A DNA stretch of 56,543 nt from CAZMRF01 sp964568735 (lineage in GTDB: Bacteria > Acidobacteriota > Polarisedimenticolia > JACPZX01), in NCBI GenBank assembly GCA_964568735.1, contig CAZMRF010000030.1, forward strand, positions 1-56,543, written 5' to 3'. A program made the position numbers and the translations under genes. Each line of letters begins with the position of its first letter. Within the stretch, counting starts at the first letter, position 1. A model generated the notes under the pieces. It made no database searches, was not told the DNA's origin, and saw only the letters and a list, made by a program, of their open reading frames with translations. Shown in pieces: positions 51,257 through 56,543 of the stretch.

Positions 51257-52135
51257 TCAGAGCAGTCCAGCACGCAGCCCCACGACCAGCGTCGAGATGG
51301 GCGACGTCTGCACGAGATCGCTCGTGAGATCCTCGTAGACGGTGTCGCAGTCCTGCGCCCAGTGGGTGCCCGCCACGAGCAGGTCGTGGCCTCCCTCACG
51401 GATCTCCCTCAGGATCTCCTCCCCCACGAGTCCCTCGCGAATCCGCACCTCGGGGCGTGGGCCGATCCGCCCGGCCACCTCGGCGGCGATCTTCATGTGG
51501 CGAGCCAGAGGGTCATCGCACTCGAGGAACGTGCCGGGATCCCTGTCCCAGGGCTCGCCTCCCTTCATCCCGATTCCGACCTGCGAGAGAACGGTCAGGA
51601 GCGTGAGCTTCGCTCCGAAGATGCCGGCCGCCTGGGCCGCGACGGAGACCGTGGTCAGTGAGTGGCGCGCGCCGGATACGCACACGAGGACGCGCGCCGG
51701 AGGCACCTTCCTCTCCCCACGGACCACCAGGATCGACGTGCTCACCCGCTGCACCACGTGGGCGACCATGGACCCGTAGAAGAGCTTGATGAACCCGTGG
51801 CGCCCTGCGGGCGCGAGCACGATCAGGCCGTAGTCGTTCTCCCGGGCCTCCGCGGCGATGATCTCCTCTGGCGATCCAGTCTTCCCGCTCACCTTCACCG
51901 TGGGAGCGAGGCCGGCGGCCCCGAGCTCCGCTTCGAGGAGCCGGGCCGCGTCCGCTTCGGCCGGCGATCCCCCCTCCATCTGCTGGACGATCACTTCGAG
52001 CGGGCGGCCCCGGCCCAGGGCGCGCACCCAGGCCAGCACCTGACGGGCCTTCTCCGGCTGATTGGCATAGACCAGCGTGCGGAGGGGCTGTGCCTGAGCT
52101 CCAGACTCCTGCGACATGACGTTCGATTCCTTCAT
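51257..52135 (-). CDS. Tandem-domain universal stress protein (UspA family)
   Basis: This 292-aa protein has two UspA-like alpha/beta domains: residues ~15-150 (LRTLVYANQPEKARQVLAWV, LIVLAPAGRHGFIKLFYGSMV, STSILVVRG) and ~155-290 (ARVLVCVSGARHSLTTVSVA, HDLLVAGTHWAQDCDTVYED, ISTLVVGL). GxxGS-like ATP-binding loops are only partly conserved. Its ATG at 52135 overlaps the stop of the Na/Pi-type transporter gene as ATGA, so the two are coupled; it may be a cytosolic regulator of the transporter. Confidence 0.88.
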   Translation of the reverse strand: MKESNVMSQESGAQAQPLRTLVYANQPEKARQVLAWVRALGRGRPLEVIVQQMEGGSPAEADAARLLEAELGAAGLAPTVKVSGKTGSPEEIIAAEARENDYGLIVLAPAGRHGFIKLFYGSMVAHVVQRVSTSILVVRGERKVPPARVLVCVSGARHSLTTVSVAAQAAGIFGAKLTLLTVLSQVGIGMKGGEPWDRDPGTFLECDDPLARHMKIAAEVAGRIGPRPEVRIREGLVGEEILREIREGGHDLLVAGTHWAQDCDTVYEDLTSDLVQTSPISTLVVGLRAGLL

Positions 52136-53208
52136 AGGATGAGGAAGAAGAGGGGAATCGCCATGGTCATCCCCAGGAAAGCGGCGAAGGATCGAGGGCT
52201 GCGGGTGGCCGCCTCGAGGGCCGCCTCCAGGAAACGCCCATAGGGTTTGTAGAAGAACGCGAGGACGATCAGCGACACGATGCTCACGCTCACCATTTCG
52301 GCCAGGACGATGGCTCCCGCGCGGGGGTTTCCGACCAGGAGCGCGACGAAGAGCGTGTCGATGAAGGTGGAGATGTTCGCTCCCATCACGAAGGGGATGA
52401 TGTTCTCGCGGCGGACATACCCCTTGGCCGAGATCGGCACCAGGAGCCCCACGCTCACCGAGACGGACAGCGTCAGGCAGGTGATAGCGATGCCGAGGAG
52501 GAACATCACTTTCGGGCGGTAGATGATGTCCGCGATCTGGCGGAATCGCCCGTGGTTCGGATTCAGCTCCGGCAGCGCGCGGTCGAAGAGGTTGAAGGCC
52601 CCGAGGAGGAGGCCGACTCCCGCGAGGAAAAGGAGGAACGGGTGCAGGAGGGCGGCGACGGGCCCCACGATCGCCTTCACGATGGCACCCTGGAGGTTCA
52701 GCACGACGCCGGGGGTCGTCAGCCGGACCCAGTCGAGCGACCGGCTCGAGAGAAGACCGAAGGCCATGAGCGTCGCGGGGGCGTAGATGGTCCATGTGAC
52801 GAGGAGCGAGAGGATCCCGGTCGCCACCGTGATGATCTTCCTGCGCTGCCTGTAGTAGGCGATGGCGCCGAAGAGGAGGACGACGAACGCCGCTCCGAAG
52901 CGCGAGCCGGCGATCATGCCGAGCGCCTCGGTGTCCTGGATGGCTCCGGCTCCGAAGAGCCCCAGCGACACGGCGGCCACCGGCGATCCCGACAGGACGC
53001 CATAGGCCATCAGCCAGCCGAGGCCGAAGAGGTTCAGGATCCCATCGGCCCGCAGGAGGAGCAGGATGGGTCCGACACCCGCGGCCGAGGATCGGATGGT
53101 CTCCAGGGAGACCAGGAAGAGGAAGAGGGCGAGGCAGGCGAGCAGGAGCTTGCTGGCGCTCTTCAGGGGCCACCCCGGGCGCCGGGAGGAGCGGCGCGAG
53201 AGCCGCAT
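52132..53208 (-). CDS. Na+/phosphate cotransporter-family membrane protein
   Basis: This ~358-aa protein has eight to nine hydrophobic helices. The second half includes FVMGANISTFIDTLFVALL, matching the GAN-x-x-T motif of Na/Pi cotransporters (PF02690); the equivalent of the first QSSSA-type repeat is weak. It lacks the C-terminal PhoU domain found in many NptA proteins, and the gene ends in the ATGA overlap with the UspA gene. Phosphate is the likely substrate but other anions are possible. I start at ATG 53208; an upstream ATG at 53280 runs back almost to the divergent lpdA gene. Confidence 0.85.
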   Translation of the reverse strand: MRLSRRSSRRPGWPLKSASKLLLACLALFLFLVSLETIRSSAAGVGPILLLLRADGILNLFGLGWLMAYGVLSGSPVAAVSLGLFGAGAIQDTEALGMIAGSRFGAAFVVLLFGAIAYYRQRRKIITVATGILSLLVTWTIYAPATLMAFGLLSSRSLDWVRLTTPGVVLNLQGAIVKAIVGPVAALLHPFLLFLAGVGLLLGAFNLFDRALPELNPNHGRFRQIADIIYRPKVMFLLGIAITCLTLSVSVSVGLLVPISAKGYVRRENIIPFVMGANISTFIDTLFVALLVGNPRAGAIVLAEMVSVSIVSLIVLAFFYKPYGRFLEAALEAATRSPRSFAAFLGMTMAIPLFFLIL

Positions 53209-53300
53209 CCTAGCCGATCGGCGAGGGTGCCGTCCCTGTTGGATCCTGCCGGGAGGGGTCTGATATCTTGAGCCGCTCACCCTCAGGGAGCCCTCTCCAG

Positions 53301-54722
53301 ATGCCCCAGGAACAGTGTGACGTCGCCATCATCGGCAGCGGCCCGGGCGGCTACGTGGCGGCCATCCGCGCGGGCCAGCTCGGATTGAAGACCATCCTCG
53401 TCGAGAAAGACCCCTTCCTGGGGGGGACCTGCCTCCACAGGGGGTGCATCCCCACGAAGGCCTTCCTCCACAGCGCGGACGTCCTGGAAACCGTTCGCCA
53501 CGCCTCGACCTTCGGGGTGAGGGTCGGAGGGGAGGCCGGGGTCGACCTCGCGGGAGTCCAGAAGCACAAGCAGCGCGTCGTGCAAGGGAACGCGAAGGGC
53601 ATCGAGTTCCTCATGAAGAAGAACGGCGTCAAGGTCGTCACGGGGATGGGGCGCCTTGCGGGGAAGGGCCGGGTCATGGTGACCGACGGAAGCAAGGAGG
53701 TCGCCGACATCGCGGCGAAGAACGTTATCGTCGCCACGGGCTCCACTCCCCGGAGCCTCCCGGGCCTCGTCATCGACGGGAAGCGCGTCCTGAGCAGCGA
53801 CGAGATTCTCGAGGCGGAGAGCATCCCGAAATCGATGATCATCCTCGGCGCCGGCGCCGTGGGCGTCGAGTTCGCGAGCATCTTCTCGCGCTTCGGCACC
53901 GACGTGACGCTCGTCGAGATGCTCTCCCGGATCCTCCCCGTGGAGGACGCGGATTGCTCCGAGGCCCTGGCGAAGGCCTTCAAGAGGCGCAAGATCAAGG
54001 TCATCACGGGCGCCCGCGCCGAGGGGTTCCAGACGGCCTCGGGCGGCGTGACGGCGAAGGCCGTGACCGGCGACGGCACCTCCGAGGCGCTCGCGGCCGA
54101 GATGCTCCTCGTCGCCGTGGGCCGGGCGCCTGCGACCACCGGACTGGGTCTGGACGAGGCCGGCGTGAAGATGGAGAAGGGGTTCATCAAGGTTGACGGC
54201 TACATGAAGACGAGCGCGCCGGGGATCTACGCCATCGGGGACATCGTGGCGATCGAGGGAGCCACTCATCCGCTGCTCGCCCACGTGGCCTCCGCCGAGG
54301 GAGTGCTCGCCGCGGAGCACATCGCGGGGCGCGAGGTCCATCCGATCAACTACGAGCAGGTCCCCTCGGCCACCTACTGTGACCCGGAGGTCGCGAGCGT
54401 GGGGATCAGCGAGGCGAAGGCGAAGGAGCGGGGCCACGACGTGCGCGTCGGGCAATTCCCGTGGACCGCGCTGGGGAAGGCCAAGATCATCGGCGCCTCG
54501 GAGGGCTTCGTGAAGATCGTGAGCGAGGCGCGCTACGGGGAGATCCTCGGAGTCCACATCGTCGGCCCGCACGCCACGGATCTCATCGCCGAGGCCTGCG
54601 TCGCGATGAGGGCCGAGGCCACCGTGGACGACCTGATCCACACCATTCACGCCCATCCGACGCTGGCCGAGGGGATCCACGAGGCCGCCCACGGCGTCCA
54701 CGGGTCGTACCTCCACATATAG
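53301..54722 (+). CDS. lpdA: Dihydrolipoamide dehydrogenase (E3)
   Basis: This 473-aa protein has FAD motif VAIIGSGPGGYVAAIRAGQL, the redox disulfide GGTCLHRGCIPTKAFLH, NAD-binding MIILGAGAVGVEFASIFSRFG, FAD-contacting GIYAIGDI, and the C-terminal active-site base in HTIHAHPTLAEGIHEA. It reoxidises the lipoyl groups of E2 using NAD. It is the first gene of an E3-E1beta-E2 cluster on the plus strand, with only 2 bp before the E1beta start. Confidence 0.96.
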   Translation: MPQEQCDVAIIGSGPGGYVAAIRAGQLGLKTILVEKDPFLGGTCLHRGCIPTKAFLHSADVLETVRHASTFGVRVGGEAGVDLAGVQKHKQRVVQGNAKGIEFLMKKNGVKVVTGMGRLAGKGRVMVTDGSKEVADIAAKNVIVATGSTPRSLPGLVIDGKRVLSSDEILEAESIPKSMIILGAGAVGVEFASIFSRFGTDVTLVEMLSRILPVEDADCSEALAKAFKRRKIKVITGARAEGFQTASGGVTAKAVTGDGTSEALAAEMLLVAVGRAPATTGLGLDEAGVKMEKGFIKVDGYMKTSAPGIYAIGDIVAIEGATHPLLAHVASAEGVLAAEHIAGREVHPINYEQVPSATYCDPEVASVGISEAKAKERGHDVRVGQFPWTALGKAKIIGASEGFVKIVSEARYGEILGVHIVGPHATDLIAEACVAMRAEATVDDLIHTIHAHPTLAEGIHEAAHGVHGSYLHI

Positions 54723-54724
54723 AT

Positions 54725-55708
54725 ATGAAGGACAGCGGCGAGGTCACCTACCTCGAGGCGATCCGCCAGGGGCTCGCCGAGGAGATGGAGCGCGACGATC
54801 GCGTCTTCCTCCTGGGCGAAGACATCGGCGCCTACGGCGGGGCCTTCAAGGTGACGGCGGGCCTCCTCGAGCGGTTCGGCCCCGATCGCGTCATCGACAC
54901 GCCAATTGCCGAGGCCGGGATCATCGGCGCCGCCGTGGGCGCCGCCCTGGCGGGCATGCGCCCCGTCGCCGAGATGCAGTTCATGGATTTCGTGGCCTGC
55001 GGCTTCAACCAGCTCGTGAACTTCGCGGCCAAGACGCGATGGCGCTGGGGCGGGGGCGTGCCCATCGTGATCCGCGGCCCCGCGGGCGGAGGCGTCCGGG
55101 CCGGCCCCTTCCACTCGCAGAGCGTGGAGGCCTGGTTCTTCCACGTCCCGGGACTGAAGATCGTCCAGCCCTCGACCGTCTACGACGCCAAGGGGCTCCT
55201 CAAGGCCGCGATACGCGACGAGGATCCGGTGCTCTACCTCGAGCACAAGTTCCTTTATCGAAGGATCAAGGAGCCGCTGCCGCCCGGCGAGTGGGACGTG
55301 CCCATCGGCGTGGCCGGCACCCGCCGGGAGGGGACCGATATGGCCATCATCACCTATGGTGCTATGGTCCACACGGCGCTCGAGGCCGCATCCCGCCTCG
55401 AGAAGGACGGCGTCTCCACCGAGATCCTGGACTTGAGGACGCTGCTGCCCCTCGACGAGGAGGCGGTCCTCGCCGCCGCCGCGAAGACGGGCCGGGTGAT
55501 CCTGCTGCACGAGGACACGCGAACGGGCGGCGTCGGCGCCGAGCTTGCGGCGCGGATCGGGGAGAAGGCCTTCGAGTACCTCGATGCGCCCTTCGTGCGG
55601 GTGACGGCTCCTGACACGCCCGTGCCCTACGCCGCGGCGCTCGAGGATCTGTTCGTGCCCGGAGTGGACAGGGTCGTCGCCGCGGCAAGGAAGCTGCTCG
55701 AATACTGA
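54725..55708 (+). CDS. 2-oxoacid dehydrogenase E1 beta subunit
   Basis: This 327-aa protein is a transketolase-like beta chain: VTYLEAIRQGLAEEMERDD, LLGEDIGAYGGAFKVT, IDTPIAEAGIIGAAVGAAL, RGPAGGGVRAGPFHSQSVEAWFFH and the C-terminal VILLHEDTRTGGVGAELAA. It pairs with an E1 alpha chain to decarboxylate pyruvate, acetoin or a branched-chain 2-oxoacid using thiamine diphosphate. No E1 alpha gene precedes it, although alpha normally lies directly upstream of beta. There is no clear ribosome site before ATG 54725, so translation is probably coupled to lpdA. Confidence 0.95.
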   Translation: MKDSGEVTYLEAIRQGLAEEMERDDRVFLLGEDIGAYGGAFKVTAGLLERFGPDRVIDTPIAEAGIIGAAVGAALAGMRPVAEMQFMDFVACGFNQLVNFAAKTRWRWGGGVPIVIRGPAGGGVRAGPFHSQSVEAWFFHVPGLKIVQPSTVYDAKGLLKAAIRDEDPVLYLEHKFLYRRIKEPLPPGEWDVPIGVAGTRREGTDMAIITYGAMVHTALEAASRLEKDGVSTEILDLRTLLPLDEEAVLAAAAKTGRVILLHEDTRTGGVGAELAARIGEKAFEYLDAPFVRVTAPDTPVPYAAALEDLFVPGVDRVVAAARKLLEY

Positions 55709-55796
55709 GATGGGAAGCGAGCGCCAGAGAGCCCGCCGGAACGACCGACGACAGGAGGCGAATCCGCGGCCTCACGCCGCGTGAAGGAGATCGAGG

Positions 55797-56543
55797 ATGG
55801 CACGAGTCGACGTCATCATGCCCCAGATGGGGGAGAGCATCGCCGAGGGGACGCTCCTGCGCTACCTCAAGAAGCTGGGGGATCCGGTCAAGAAGGACGA
55901 GGACATCCTCGAAATCTCCACCGACAAGGTGGACGCCACCGTGCCCTCGCCGGAATCGGGGGTCCTCGCGGAGATCCTTGTCGAGGAGGGGAAGACCGTC
56001 GAAGTGAACGCCGTCCTCGCGCGGATCGAGACTTCTGGAGTCGTCGCCGCTGGTGCGAAGCCCCCGGCCGCGGCGAACGAGACGGCCCCGCCCCCGCGCG
56101 AGGCCGCAGCGCCAGCGAAGGCCGCCTCGACGCCACCCGGTCCGGCCTCCGCTCGGCCCTCTGCGCCTGCGACGCCCTCACGACCGATCCCGGCCTCGCC
56201 GGCAGGCTACGCGTCCGGTCCGGCTCGTGCTTCAAGCGGCGGCGGAGCTTCGCCCGCAGACCTCGCCGCGAGGCGCAGGGCCGGTGACATCCCGTCGAGG
56301 GAGGAGATGCTGCGCGTGCGCTCCACGCCCCTCGTGCGGCGCATCGCCGCCGAGAATGGCGTGGACATCAGCAGCCTCCAGGGGTCGGGCATCTCGGGGC
56401 GCGTGACGAAGAACGACATCCTCGCCCACATCCAGGCGGGAGGGGGAGCGGCTGTGGCACTCGCGCCGCCGCCGGGCGCGCCGGCCTCCGCCGCGCCGCG
56501 TCCGGGGATGGCCGCGCCGCCCGCGCCCGTCATCGCCTTCGCG
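55797..56543 (+). CDS. 2-oxoacid dehydrogenase E2 acyltransferase (partial, runs off the window)
   Basis: The visible 249 residues hold a lipoyl domain with the lipoylated Lys in EISTDKVDATVP near 44, a long A/P-rich flexible linker (~85-165), and the peripheral-subunit-binding domain STPLVRRIAAENGVDISSLQ with GSGISGRVTKNDILAH. The linker to the catalytic acyltransferase core follows and is cut by the window end. AAGGAG lies before ATG 55797. With lpdA and E1 beta upstream it belongs to one complex; the substrate cannot be set without the catalytic core or E1 alpha. Confidence 0.95.
   Translation, partial: MARVDVIMPQMGESIAEGTLLRYLKKLGDPVKKDEDILEISTDKVDATVPSPESGVLAEILVEEGKTVEVNAVLARIETSGVVAAGAKPPAAANETAPPPREAAAPAKAASTPPGPASARPSAPATPSRPIPASPAGYASGPARASSGGGASPADLAARRRAGDIPSREEMLRVRSTPLVRRIAAENGVDISSLQGSGISGRVTKNDILAHIQAGGGAAVALAPPPGAPASAAPRPGMAAPPAPVIAFA

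Overview
The window is GC-rich, densely packed bacterial chromosome with one 10-N scaffold gap (17299-17308), so it probably comes from a draft or metagenome assembly. No rRNA, tRNA, phage, transposase or CRISPR locus was recognised. The gene set (VPS10/sortilin-type BNR protein, membrane MutS-like ATPase, AddAB, FHA-PP2C and STAS switch proteins, Mo-bisPGD oxidoreductase, an E3-E1beta-E2 dehydrogenase cluster) resembles uncultured Acidobacteriota-like lineages. That placement is an impression from family content and is not proven.

Layout. 1-1.40 kb: non-coding; a sigma70-like promoter, a 58-bp-period repeat array, a boxA-like site and a strong hairpin. 1.4-6.7 kb (minus): pyruvate kinase, CBS-pair protein with a basic tail, membrane MutS-like ATPase, transglutaminase-fold protein with Ser in place of the catalytic Cys. 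6.8-14.5 kb (minus): a five-gene operon with overlapping or abutting genes that looks like a synthase-dependent exopolysaccharide system: TPR/glycoside hydrolase/CBM9-like protein, TPR outer-membrane barrel, receiver protein, HEAT-repeat membrane protein and processive GT2 synthase. 14.7-20.5 kb: small hypothetical, EamA transporter, NUDIX, HAD and MFS genes packed without spacers, and a small secreted barrel-like protein. 20.5-29.2 kb: a stand-alone RecB-type nuclease facing an operon of a zinc-ribbon protein, addB and addA. 29.3-30.0 kb: a second repeat array of the same family as the first, again oriented downstream of a sigma70-like promoter. 30.0-33.7 kb (minus): zinc alcohol dehydrogenase, VOC protein, molybdopterin oxidoreductase.

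34.0-42.6 kb is a visibly lower-GC block holding a complete heavy-metal resistance module: CzcCBA-type tripartite RND pump, a short CDF-like transporter, sensor kinase and response regulator. A 28-bp perfect palindrome with helically phased ATGAC sites lies in the divergent promoter region. This block is probably horizontally acquired.

42.8-56.5 kb: large secreted BNR/VPS10 protein, an intergenic inverted-repeat cluster, sarcosine-oxidase-like FAD enzyme, a partner-switching set (STAS, FHA-PP2C phosphatase, STAS), DUF1326 plus a CcdA-like membrane protein, a 48-aa orphan RiPP-precursor-like peptide with its own promoter, UspA plus Na/Pi-cotransporter pair, and E3, E1beta and a truncated E2 of a 2-oxoacid dehydrogenase complex.

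The least explained signal is the pair of promoter-driven intergenic repeat arrays (620-1047 plus strand; 29815-29342 minus strand). They share the core ACTGCACGCGTCTGCG and a second motif, GGGGTCGGAYGTTTTCCACG, and look like a transcribed repetitive RNA element. The exopolysaccharide operon and the orphan peptide are the next most interesting.
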